A DNA stretch of 38,737 nucleotides from Promethearchaeota archaeon Loki_b32 (GTDB taxonomy: Archaea; Asgardarchaeota; Lokiarchaeia; Sigyniarchaeales; SOKP01), in contig NJBH01000036.1 in the NCBI GenBank assembly GCA_005223125.1, positions 1 through 38,737 of the forward strand, in the 5' to 3' direction. Both the position numbers and the translations under genes were made by a program. Below the pieces are notes generated by a model. The model was not told where the DNA came from. It saw nothing but the letters and a program-made list of their open reading frames with translations, and made no database searches. Below are positions 23,964 through 31,510 of this stretch, piece after piece. The first letter of the stretch is position 1; each line of letters begins with the position of its first letter.

Positions 23964-24869
23964 TTATTTAGTTTTTCTATATTTTTCATCTACTTTATAA
24001 AAATCTTCTAATGCTTTTGATTTTAATCTGTATTCCTCTTCTTTATCAAATTGTATAAGTTTTTTAGAAATTTCACTTGCTCTTCTGTAAGAGGTATAAG
24101 CCCTATGAAAATCTTCATTTCTAAGTGCATTCCGTGCTTCTTGCACAATTTTTTCTCTTTCTTTGGATAAATCAGGAATATGTTGAGAGAAACTCCCTTT
24201 TTCTCTGAGGGAAGTAGCAATATCCATTACATATAGATTTTCAGCCATCTCCGCTGCTTTATAGTAAAACTTACTAGCTTTCTCATAATCTAAAGATTTA
24301 ATCGCATTTTCCGCTATTTTGTAGTATTCTGAAATTTTCTTATGTTCTCCCCCTTCAATTTTTTCTACAAGTTCTTGAGCAATTTTTCTTTCTTTTTTCT
24401 CACCACTTAGCATCAACTTAGTGATGTTTATAATACTATCTTTCAATGCTTCAGGTTGAAGAATATCTATTAATGGTTCTAAATGCTCTAAATAAATATC
24501 CTTTAATATAATTTCAAATTCTTCTTGTGATTTATTTAGAATGTTGAGACTTGGAATTTCAAATGCTTCTGCTCCTGCTTTAAGGGACGAACTAAATTTT
24601 TCTGGTTCATCATTTTCATTTAAAAGCATCCCTATAATAAGCCCAGATGCTTTTCGAATCAATTTTCCTTTAAATTTGTAAAGATATGAGAAAATTTGAT
24701 GTTCTTTTAATTTTAATAAATTATACTCATTTTTTGAATGATCAAGATTTAATCTAAGAAACAAATCATTTGAAATTTCAAAATCTGATTTGTTCTCTTT
24801 AAAATAATATCCCATAATCTTATAATCAGCATCAATTGGAAGTAAAATAACAAAACAGCCCATTGGCAT
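23964..24869 (-). CDS. longin-like plus TPR-like helical protein
   Basis: A 301-residue protein with two parts. The N-terminus (about 1-105), opening MPMGCFVILLPIDADYKIMG, has alternating strands and helices like a longin or profilin-like fold. The C-terminal 130 residues carry repeated helix pairs (AENAIKSLDYEKASKFYYKA, ARNALRNEDFHRAYTSYRRA) of the TPR/MIT type. Helical hairpins of this spacing occur in MIT domains of ESCRT partners, but this is inference. There are no catalytic motifs. It is followed on the minus-strand map by two coiled-coil genes at 24941 and 25398, which would be transcribed first. Confidence 0.65.
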   Translation of the reverse strand: MPMGCFVILLPIDADYKIMGYYFKENKSDFEISNDLFLRLNLDHSKNEYNLLKLKEHQIFSYLYKFKGKLIRKASGLIIGMLLNENDEPEKFSSSLKAGAEAFEIPSLNILNKSQEEFEIILKDIYLEHLEPLIDILQPEALKDSIINITKLMLSGEKKERKIAQELVEKIEGGEHKKISEYYKIAENAIKSLDYEKASKFYYKAAEMAENLYVMDIATSLREKGSFSQHIPDLSKEREKIVQEARNALRNEDFHRAYTSYRRASEISKKLIQFDKEEEYRLKSKALEDFYKVDEKYRKTK

Positions 24870-24940
24870 TAGAAAAATTACACCATTTTTATATATTATT
24901 TTTAAATTAAATTAAGAATAAGTAGAAAAAAATTAAAAAT

Positions 24941-25363
24941 TTATTGTTGACTAGCACTAATTATCCTATTTGTTTCTTCTCTTATGGATTGAATTATATT
25001 TAATAATTGAGCAAAGTACAGATTATCGGTTACTGCTTTTGAAACTTGCTTAATAATTTCAATTGCTTTCTTTTCTTCTTCTGTAATTACTTCAATCGCC
25101 TTTTTATCCCAAAGTTCTTTTATTTTTTGATTAAAATCATCAGAAAGTTCCTGAAGATTTTTACTAGATTGAACTCTAAATTGTTTTAAGACTTCTACAA
25201 TTAATCTAATGTTTTCTGTCATGGCAACTGTTTGTTCAGAGAAACTTTGGCTCACAAGGGTAATTGCACTACTCATTTGGGTAATCTGAGCGATTGTTCC
25301 ATCCAAGGAACTCATAATTTGATTTATTTTTTGTATCATCTCATCTAATAGTTGTTCTGCCAA
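24941..25363 (-). CDS. coiled-coil protein A
   Basis: A 140-residue, entirely helical, coiled-coil-type protein with no cysteine and no membrane segment. It contains a stretch (ITQMSSAITLVSQSFSEQ) resembling the heptads of methyl-accepting proteins. It starts MAEQLLDEMIQKI, similar in opening to its neighbour starting MAEMLTDLLQNI, so the two may be distant paralogues that pair with each other. The genes are separated by 34 nt on the same strand. No known function. Confidence 0.65.
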   Translation of the reverse strand: MAEQLLDEMIQKINQIMSSLDGTIAQITQMSSAITLVSQSFSEQTVAMTENIRLIVEVLKQFRVQSSKNLQELSDDFNQKIKELWDKKAIEVITEEEKKAIEIIKQVSKAVTDNLYFAQLLNIIQSIREETNRIISASQQ

Positions 25364-25397
25364 TTTTTGTCACCTACTTTTATAAAAATTAATTTTT

Positions 25398-25811
25398 TTA
25401 TTCAACTACTTCTTCTTCTTTAATGGATTCTTTAAGAGTTTTAACTGAATCAATAGCTTCTGATAACAATAAGTTTACAGTATCTTGATTGAGAACCCCC
25501 TCAGACATCTTAGAAAAATCCTCAAGCTTTTTAATTAAATTTTTTATTGCATCCAAGCCTAGACCATCCTGAATAGTTTTCAATTCTTTAGTTGTTCCTA
25601 ATCCTATTTCCTTTATAGCATCAATATGTTTAGTTTGAGTAACATTAATTTCATTAGAAAATTCTTCTAACTTTTCAGTTAAATTTGAAATTTTTTGTTC
25701 AATATTTTGATTTAGTCCATCGAGAGAAGTCTTCAGCTCCTGTATTGCTTGCCCTAATTGAGCAATCCTTTTATAGATATTCTGAAGAAGATCGGTTAAC
25801 ATTTCAGCCAT
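25398..25811 (-). CDS. coiled-coil protein B
   Basis: A 137-residue helical protein with long heptad stretches (LNQNIEQKISNLTEKLEEF at about 33-51) and an acidic tail ending EEEVVE. It has no cysteine, membrane segment or catalytic motif. First gene of an apparent three-gene minus-strand unit with coiled-coil protein A and the longin/TPR-like protein. A structural or scaffolding role is possible; I do not recognise the family. Confidence 0.65.
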   Translation of the reverse strand: MAEMLTDLLQNIYKRIAQLGQAIQELKTSLDGLNQNIEQKISNLTEKLEEFSNEINVTQTKHIDAIKEIGLGTTKELKTIQDGLGLDAIKNLIKKLEDFSKMSEGVLNQDTVNLLLSEAIDSVKTLKESIKEEEVVE

Positions 25812-26005
25812 AGTATATCAACTTTTTCGTATTTTTTAAGTAATTTAAAAATATCTTTTTTTATCACTTCAATTATAAATATAACAGATTACACCAATAA
25901 AAAAATTTTTATCTTTTTGTGACTTTTGACAATATAAAGTATTTTGTTTCAATAGTTAAAAAAAAGTATCTGATTTAACAATCACGTAGGGCCATTTGCT
26001 TAGCT

Positions 26006-26056
26006 ATCGTCTTGAGGTTCTCTCGGTGACTGAAATGGTTAACAGGCTTACACGCT
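26006..26056 (+). other. about 51-nt D-loop insertion (probable intron) of tRNA-Ile
   Basis: The boundaries are set by completing the D arm. GCT occurs at both ends, so they are uncertain by 1-3 nt. None of the four possible registers gave a clean 4-bp central helix, so this may be a relaxed motif or the fold may differ from what I drew. Confidence 0.6.
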
Positions 26057-26080
26057 TGGTCAACAAGCGCAGGTCTTATA

Positions 26081-26134
26081 AATGACCTACGGACAGACAA
26101 TAAATATTTGAATAAATTGTCCGTATAAAGTAAA
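26081..26134 (+). other. 54-nt anticodon-loop (37/38) intron of tRNA-Ile
   Basis: The core is a 7-bp hairpin ACGGACA/TGTCCGT. Exon CTT (26075-26077) pairs with AAG (26128-26130), a relaxed central helix of 3 bp. The insertion site is the canonical archaeal one; the exact ends are uncertain by one base. Confidence 0.72.
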
Positions 26135-26170
26135 AGCCTGAGATCCGGGGTTCAAATCCCCGATGGCCCA

Positions 26171-26177
26171 TTTTTTT
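26171..26177 (+). terminator. T-run after tRNA-Ile
   Basis: Seven T residues follow the discriminator base directly, with more T-rich sequence after. This is the usual archaeal intrinsic stop signal. Confidence 0.5.
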
Positions 26178-26300
26178 ATTTCTTTAGATCGTGAAACATC
26201 CATTTTACGTCTTTTCAAATATACTAAAATAACACCTCAATATACATTGAAGTAATATTCTTAGATTTTTATCAATAAATAAATTTAGAACAATAAGTTT

Positions 26301-26981
26301 TTATTTATCTAGAAATGAACTGACCAAATCAAGGAGCCATTTCTTTATCTGAGTGATATTTTTCAGAATACCAGGAACAAGATTGTCAGGAAAAGTATGT
26401 TCTTGTTCTAATCTTTGAGCGGTTTCCATCCATTTATTTAAGGCTAATTGAACTAAGCTAGCACCTTCAGCTTCCATAAAGATTGGAACTACAGCAGCAG
26501 ATTCTCTTGCATCCCCTATAGCAAAATAAATTCGTCGATTTATCCCTTTTAACAATACTAAATTTGCACATTCATCGAGTTTTCTCTCAACTAAAATGCT
26601 TTTTAAAATCTGAGTTTTCATTTCTGAATCCTTTTTAGCAAAATTATCTTTTCTCCTTTTAAGTGCAGGTTGGACTTCCAATACAATTTTATCACCAGTA
26701 GTTCCTTCGCTAAAGTATTTAGTGATTGTTAAAGAACTATCTAAAGCTTCTATTGCTATGAATTTTTTGCTATTTGAATAGAAAACTGCTTTAGAACCAC
26801 CTTGATCTTCACTTGAAGATTGTTTTATAAAGATATTTCTCATAGTCACAGAATTAGATGTATGGTAAGCAATTTCAAACAATTCTCGAGGGCTTAAAGG
26901 ACTATATGACTCTTCTATTTGTTTGGAAAGCCACTGAGAAATAATCACATTATTAAATTGGTCTAATAGTCGGTTTTCCAT
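26301..26981 (-). CDS. protein of unknown function downstream of SepSecS
   Basis: A 226-residue soluble protein I do not recognise. The middle has mixed strands (SKAVFYSNSKKFIAIEAL, SLTITKYF, KIVLEVQPALKRRKD). The C-terminal 60 residues look helical, with WMETAQRLEQEHTFPDNLVPG and a terminal KKWLLDLVSSFLD helix. It contains one cysteine and no membrane segment. It follows the SepSecS gene on the same strand after 120 nt, so a link to selenocysteine is possible but unsupported. Confidence 0.6.
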   Translation of the reverse strand: MENRLLDQFNNVIISQWLSKQIEESYSPLSPRELFEIAYHTSNSVTMRNIFIKQSSSEDQGGSKAVFYSNSKKFIAIEALDSSLTITKYFSEGTTGDKIVLEVQPALKRRKDNFAKKDSEMKTQILKSILVERKLDECANLVLLKGINRRIYFAIGDARESAAVVPIFMEAEGASLVQLALNKWMETAQRLEQEHTFPDNLVPGILKNITQIKKWLLDLVSSFLDK

Positions 26982-27101
26982 TAAGATTCCCCATTAGTTG
27001 ATTTAGCATTGTTTAAATAATTTTTATTAAAATATAGAACTTCTAGTTTTTATTTATTTTTATTTCTATTTAACTAGAATATTAAAAGATCGGCAATAAT
27101 T

Positions 27102-28469
27102 TTATTTATGTGTTATTTGTTTATACGCTTTTTCAAATCTCTCGACAGCAGAAACAATGTCTTTTTTTGTTGATCCAATAGCGGCATTCATAACAATATA
27201 AGGGGTTAGATAATTACTACAACATGTCCCAAATAGTTTTTCTTTAGGGTTATATACGCGTGGTCCGGTAACTCGTAAATTATATAAAGCACCACCCAGA
27301 GCATACAATTGATCTTCTTTTAAATTTTTAAGTGATACTGCTACTGCTACTGGATTGAAAATGTTGAGCACTCTTTCATTTAATTTTTCTGCTACTTCTT
27401 TTAGTTTTATTTCAAGTATTTCACGATTCTGTTGTTGTTGTTCAATTAATTTTTGATAACCTGTAATTCCCATTGATAACATTGAAATTAAGAAATTTAC
27501 GATGGGGGTGGCTGAAGCTCGCCCCGGATATGTTTGACTGATTTTTGTTATATTCTCTTTGGTAGGTGAAGCTATTACTGCTCCCCCGATAGGAGTAAGA
27601 AAATTCTTATCAGTTGATTGAATAATTGCATCTACTCTACCTGCGTCAATTGCAGAGCGAATCATTTTCATCCACTCGGGGCTTTGTACGCCATATGCGT
27701 TTATAATAATATGAACTAGGTTGTTTTGTTGAGCAAATTTGCTAATTTCTTTAATATCGTCATGTTCGCGAGGGGGGAAAAAACTTGTCACTGAGATTAC
27801 TGCAAAACATTCATCATCTAAATTATTCCTTATATCATCAATGGGTATTCTAACAGCATCCCCAAAAATCTTTCCACTGATAATTTTTGTTTTAAATCCC
27901 AACAAATTAATCGATTTTAAAAGTGATTTATGATCAATTTGAGGAATCAATACTTTTCTTTTTAAATTTTGAGGGTCTTCATTCTGATCTGGTTTTAATG
28001 CACCTAAAACTAAGGATAGTGACATTCCTGTACATATTGGGACCACAATTGCAGCTTTTATGTTAGGTAATCCAAAATTTCTTAATACATTTCGAGCCAA
28101 GTAGTTAGAAAGATGATACATTATAGATCCTCCTGGTGCTTTAGGTTGAGCGGCTGTTAGAAAACCACTTCTCCCTACACCATGGCAAAATCCTGCTGAA
28201 GTTTTTAAATGAAGCTTTGAAGCTATCCTTGCCTCTCTTTCCCCAACTCTTGCTGCATTCTTATCTTTATCAGTATCCATATTTGATAGCGTTTGAAGTA
28301 GGAATTCAATTTGTTCATCAGTCCAAGGCTCTTTAGGTACAGATCTTTGTTCGAATAAGATTTTTATCGGATTCATGAACTCATTTAAAACAAGTTGACC
28401 TCTGTTAAGCATATTTTCAGGAATATTCAAATTTTCAAAAAAATCGATAATTTTATTAAAATCAACCAT
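27102..28469 (-). CDS. spcS: O-phosphoseryl-tRNA(Sec) selenium transferase (SepSecS)
   Basis: A 455-residue PLP enzyme that converts phosphoseryl-tRNA(Sec) to selenocysteinyl-tRNA(Sec). N-terminal arginine-rich substrate loops are present: ARVGEREARI near 73-82 and GVGRSGFLTAAQPKAPGGS near 97-115. The PLP lysine is Lys288 in IIQSTDKNFLTPIGG. The C-terminus has the family GTCCSNYLTPYIV stretch. It starts 33 nt after the tRNA-Sec gene on the same strand, so enzyme and substrate tRNA probably share a transcript. PSTK and selenophosphate synthetase are not in the window. Confidence 0.95.
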   Translation of the reverse strand: MVDFNKIIDFFENLNIPENMLNRGQLVLNEFMNPIKILFEQRSVPKEPWTDEQIEFLLQTLSNMDTDKDKNAARVGEREARIASKLHLKTSAGFCHGVGRSGFLTAAQPKAPGGSIMYHLSNYLARNVLRNFGLPNIKAAIVVPICTGMSLSLVLGALKPDQNEDPQNLKRKVLIPQIDHKSLLKSINLLGFKTKIISGKIFGDAVRIPIDDIRNNLDDECFAVISVTSFFPPREHDDIKEISKFAQQNNLVHIIINAYGVQSPEWMKMIRSAIDAGRVDAIIQSTDKNFLTPIGGAVIASPTKENITKISQTYPGRASATPIVNFLISMLSMGITGYQKLIEQQQQNREILEIKLKEVAEKLNERVLNIFNPVAVAVSLKNLKEDQLYALGGALYNLRVTGPRVYNPKEKLFGTCCSNYLTPYIVMNAAIGSTKKDIVSAVERFEKAYKQITHK

Positions 28470-28520
28470 TATAAACTCACGATATCAGTTTTAATAATAA
28501 ATTGGCGGCCCTCGAGGAGA

Positions 28521-28550
28521 TTTTCGAAGATCAGGTAATTCATAACCATT
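28521..28550 (-). other. 30-nt T-loop intron of tRNA-Sec
   Basis: On the minus strand TTCG pairs with CGAA as a 4-bp central helix. The bulges are ATA and AAT, with the T stem GGAG/CTCC as outer helix. Excision gives the canonical T loop TTCGATT (a shift of one base gives TTCGAAT). The inner helix is weak. Confidence 0.75.
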
Positions 28551-28606
28551 ATCGAACTCCTATCCCTCCGCAGGATAACTGGGTTTGAAGCCCAGCGTCA
28601 GAGACC

Positions 28607-28636
28607 ACTTATCGCCAAAGATCTGAGTGATCTTTA
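28607..28636 (-). other. about 30-nt D-loop insertion of tRNA-Sec (approximate ends)
   Basis: Between D-stem strands the loop is 36 nt (28603-28638) instead of about 4-6. It holds a perfect hairpin, AAAGATC with GATCTTT and loop ACTCA, next to ACT/AGT pairing. An intron is the simplest reading, but the exact cut sites could not be fixed. An enlarged D arm retained in the mature tRNA is the alternative. Confidence 0.6.
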
Positions 28637-28735
28637 GTTCCGACCGTCAAGGGCCATTTTAAATTCTATTTATTTAATAAGTTAAAGTATATTAATTTTA
28701 TTGAAGTTTTCGGTTTAATAATATTATTCTTTTGT

Positions 28736-29641
28736 TTAATTTTTTCTACAATTTAACCTAATCCTTTTCTTATAAAAGCTATTCTGGTAATTATCTAACA
28801 TTTCGTTAAATAATTTGGCTCCTAAATATAATTTATGATTACCTTTATATGAATAAATCTTATTTTTTATATTGAATTTTTCAGAAATTTGTAATAGAAA
28901 TTTTTTACTACCAGATGTAATTCTAGAAGTTCCTGTTGTGCCATCTCCATCAAAATATCCAAGAAGAAATGCTAAATATAATTCTCGACTTTTTAAAACA
29001 AGTAACTCAATATTTTTAGATTTTGTATTTCCAACAATAAATCTATTTTTTACCAACGTATCTCCTATTTTATCATTTGTAATTCTTATTCTAACAGTAT
29101 TTGATTTTTTGTATTATCTTTTATTCTTAGGATTGATACCTACGGCTACACAAAATTGATCTAAGATAATTTCATCATCTTTATTAATCTCTAAACCTAG
29201 CCTAAGGTTATTTCTTAATTGTGTAATATAACCATCAGCATATAAAAATCCAAGCCAATAAGCTTTTTCTTTATTATCTATATGTAAAAAGTAATCAAGT
29301 TTAATATTTGGATGAAATTTATAGATACGCTCATTTGTACTTCTAAGGCTATTTAAATTTTGATACTTTTCAATTAATTTAATTGCATTATCACATTTTT
29401 TAAGACATTTGCAGAATAAATTAGATTTGATTACCTCTAAATCTTCTAAACTTAATTGAAAATTAGGATTTCTTTTAGAGTTTTTATTAATACGATAAGC
29501 CAAATTAGGAGTATTATTTAAAATTTCACTTAGTTTCCTATAAGATAATACCTTATTACAATAATTATTAGGTGAAATTATTTTCTGTAATTCTAATTTT
29601 AACTCTTTTAAAAGCATTAAAGCTGTATAAGATTTATTCAT
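28736..29641 (-). pseudogene. LAGLIDADG homing endonuclease, interrupted by one stop codon
   Basis: One continuous frame contains two LAGLIDADG motifs, AYWLGFLYADGYI and AFLLGYFDGDGTT, the catalytic aspartates of a monomeric homing endonuclease. A single in-frame TAA (29114-29116) separates them. The remaining 300 codons are open, so decay is recent, or the stop is an error or suppressed. The N-terminal 110 residues are a basic helical region (YRKLSEILNN, NSKRNPNFQL) that could bind DNA. It lies 80 nt upstream of the intron-bearing tRNA-Sec on the same strand. It is not inside any intron I can recognise. Confidence 0.85.
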
Positions 29642-29824
29642 CGTCTTTTATTTCAGAAATAAATATTGTTTAAGAAAAGAAATCAATTGTTTATTTATAA
29701 ATAAATAGAGTTTATGGATTTATTTGCAATACAATTAATGGCAGTATACAATAATTAGATTTATATATCTTTTTAAAAAAAGTTTTTGGTTATAGATAAT
29801 GATGCTGTAAATATTCTAGGAAAA

Positions 29825-31042
29825 TTAATAAAAAAGTTCTGAAACATCTCTTCCTTCTTCAAAAATGCTATTGGTCTTCTCCATAATATCAGGGATATCA
29901 ATTTGTTGAGGGCATTTCTCAAGACACTCTCCACATTGAATACATAGACTTGCAGCTCCTTCTACTTCATCTCCTTGAGACAATCCTTTTTCTAAAGCTC
30001 CTTGTGTTTTTACCATCCTATCATAAAAAAATGAAATTCTAGCTTTACGCTCTTCACCCCAATATCCTAGTTCATTTAAAAGTCTAAAAACAAATGGAAT
30101 AGAAACGCCATTTGGACATGGTAAGCAATATCTACAACTAGTACAGGGCACCAGATCATATCTATCATAAGCATCCCGTAACTCAGAAATAGTTTTCAAT
30201 TCATCTTTAGTTAAACTGTTAATTGCCGAATTATTTGCGGATTCGATATTTTCTTTAACTTGTTGCATATTGCTCATTCCACTTAATACGACGCAAACTT
30301 CAGGATGGTTCCAGACGAATTGTAAAGCCCAATCAGCCAAAGTTCTTTTGGTTTTTGAGTTATCTAAGATTGTTCTAAGTTCTGGTTTTGTATCTAATTT
30401 ATCCTCTGTAATAGCCAACTTTCCACCTCGAATAGGTTCCATGATTATTAATGCTATATTTTTACTTCCTGCATATTCTACTCCTTTGGTACCCGCTTGA
30501 TATTCTACATCAAGATAATTATATTGAATCTGGCAACAATCCCAATTATAATAATCAATTATTTCTTTAAAGACTTCAAAATTATCATGAAATGAAAACC
30601 CTATATATTTAAATAAGCCTCTCTCCCTCGCATCTTCCATCTTTTTAATTAGATTTAATTTTTTGATTTTTTCTAGTCGATTTTTAGTTAAACCATGGAA
30701 TAAATATATATCAAGATTACTTTGCAATCTATCGATTTGTTCACTAAGAAATTTATCAAAATCTTCAGAATTTTTTACTGCCCACATAGGTAATTTTGTA
30801 GTAAGATATACTTTCTCACGATAACCTTCTTTGAGAGCTTTCCCAACTATTACCTCACTTTCCCCATTGTGATAAGGATAAGCAGTATCAATATAATTTA
30901 CACCGTTATCGATTGCATAACGAATCATTTTAATAGCTTCTTCTTCATTGACAGTAGTTTGATCAATCATAGGAAACCTCATAGCACCAAATCCAAGAAC
31001 AGAAACATCCCAGTTAAGGGATCCCATTTTTCGATATTTCAT
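29825..31042 (-). CDS. aldo/keto reductase with C-terminal 4Fe-4S ferredoxin-like domain
   Basis: A 405-residue oxidoreductase. The AKR barrel has the catalytic tetrad Asp52 and Tyr57 (NYIDTAYPYHNG), Lys83 (LTTKLP) and His116 (IYLFHGL). The C-terminal part (about 297-390) holds iron-sulfur cysteines in CTSCRYCLPCPNGV and CIQCGECLEKCPQQ. This fused type is common in anaerobic archaea and bacteria and probably links NAD(P)H to ferredoxin-like electron transfer. The substrate is unknown. It is a single-gene unit on the minus strand. Confidence 0.92.
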   Translation of the reverse strand: MKYRKMGSLNWDVSVLGFGAMRFPMIDQTTVNEEEAIKMIRYAIDNGVNYIDTAYPYHNGESEVIVGKALKEGYREKVYLTTKLPMWAVKNSEDFDKFLSEQIDRLQSNLDIYLFHGLTKNRLEKIKKLNLIKKMEDARERGLFKYIGFSFHDNFEVFKEIIDYYNWDCCQIQYNYLDVEYQAGTKGVEYAGSKNIALIIMEPIRGGKLAITEDKLDTKPELRTILDNSKTKRTLADWALQFVWNHPEVCVVLSGMSNMQQVKENIESANNSAINSLTKDELKTISELRDAYDRYDLVPCTSCRYCLPCPNGVSIPFVFRLLNELGYWGEERKARISFFYDRMVKTQGALEKGLSQGDEVEGAASLCIQCGECLEKCPQQIDIPDIMEKTNSIFEEGRDVSELFY

Positions 31043-31131
31043 AATTAAATCTATACCCTAAAATAAAATAAATGTAAAAAGTGTGCAGTACTAATTGAAT
31101 TTTATCCTTAAATTTCATGAAATAAAATAGT

Positions 31132-31157
31132 CTTCATTATCATACTTCATTATCATA
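31132..31157. repeat. 13-bp perfect tandem repeat, two copies
   Basis: CTTCATTATCATA occurs twice head-to-tail in the intergenic region upstream of the aldo/keto reductase. No symmetry or known operator pattern was recognised. Confidence 0.85.
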
Positions 31158-31320
31158 CTTAATATACCTATTGTGTAGATATTACAAGGGTTAATAATAC
31201 TTCCAATTCAAAATAAAAGTAATTTAAATTTCGAATTACTAAACTTGAACTGTATTTTTCTTTATATTTGTAAAATGGTTATTTTTTTTAAATCAAAACG
31301 AGAGAATAAGTGAAACAAAT

Positions 31321-31473
31321 ATGATTAGTGATGTTGAATCAACTATAAATATAAATTTAATTGAATGTCCCTTTTTAAGTTCATGTACACTCCCTAAAAT
31401 TCATTTTTTGTGTAAAATTCCTGAATGTAAAAATTGTCCAGACTATACATATAAATTAGAGAAAATTAAGTAA
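31321..31473 (+). CDS. small cysteine-rich protein
   Basis: ATG 31321 to TAA 31471-31473 encodes 50 residues with six cysteines: CPFLSSC, then FLCKIPECKNCPDY. The pattern suggests one or two metal-binding knuckles. No standard Shine-Dalgarno is seen just upstream. Too short for secure identification; supported by the cysteine spacing and an otherwise empty region between divergent neighbours. Confidence 0.5.
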   Translation: MISDVESTININLIECPFLSSCTLPKIHFLCKIPECKNCPDYTYKLEKIK

Positions 31474-31510
31474 CTAATTATCTAAACTATATAAAATTAA
31501 TTCCAATACG

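Larger units (their letters stand above)
25989..26170 (+). tRNA. tRNA-Ile (UAU anticodon) with two introns
   Basis: Acceptor GGGCCAT pairs with ATGGCCC, discriminator A. The T arm is CGGGG-TTCAAAT-CCCCG and the variable loop AGATC. The anticodon stem is CAGGT/GCCTG (one T-G) with loop C-T-TAT-A-A, anticodon at 26077-26079. D stem GCTT/AAGC forms only if about 51 nt (26006-26056) is removed, which leaves D loop AGCTTGGTCAAC. A second insertion of 54 nt (about 26081-26134) lies at 37/38. The mature length is 77 nt. Most archaea decode AUA with a modified CAU anticodon, so a UAU tRNA is notable. CCA is not encoded. Confidence 0.8.
28503..28655 (-). tRNA. tRNA-Sec (UCA) with 9/4 fold, encoded CCA and two insertions
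   Basis: Nine-base-pair acceptor GGCCCTTGA/TCGAGGGCC (one T-G), discriminator G, then CCA encoded. Anticodon stem CTGGG/CCCAG, loop CT-TCA-AA, with the anticodon at 28586-28588. Variable arm TATCC/GGATA. The 4-bp T stem GGAG/CTCC abuts the acceptor directly, giving the 9/4 fold of archaeal and eukaryotic tRNA-Sec. A 6-bp D stem GTCGGA/TCTGAC encloses 36 nt with an internal 7-bp hairpin. A 30-nt insertion splits the T loop. Removing about 60 nt leaves about 90 nt, normal for tRNA-Sec. Confidence 0.92.

Noticed and set aside
26053-26069. CGCTT/AAGCG hairpin read as the anticodon arm of a tRNA-Thr (GGT).
   Set aside because: The variable loop AGATC and stem GCCTG before the T arm require CAGGT as the 5' anticodon strand, and AAGC is needed for the D stem. 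The Thr reading leaves five unpaired bases between D and anticodon stems.
29114-29116. The stop in the LAGLIDADG gene as a recoded or spliced site.
   Set aside because: It is TAA, not TGA, the frame is the same on both sides, and no bulge-helix-bulge fold was seen around it.
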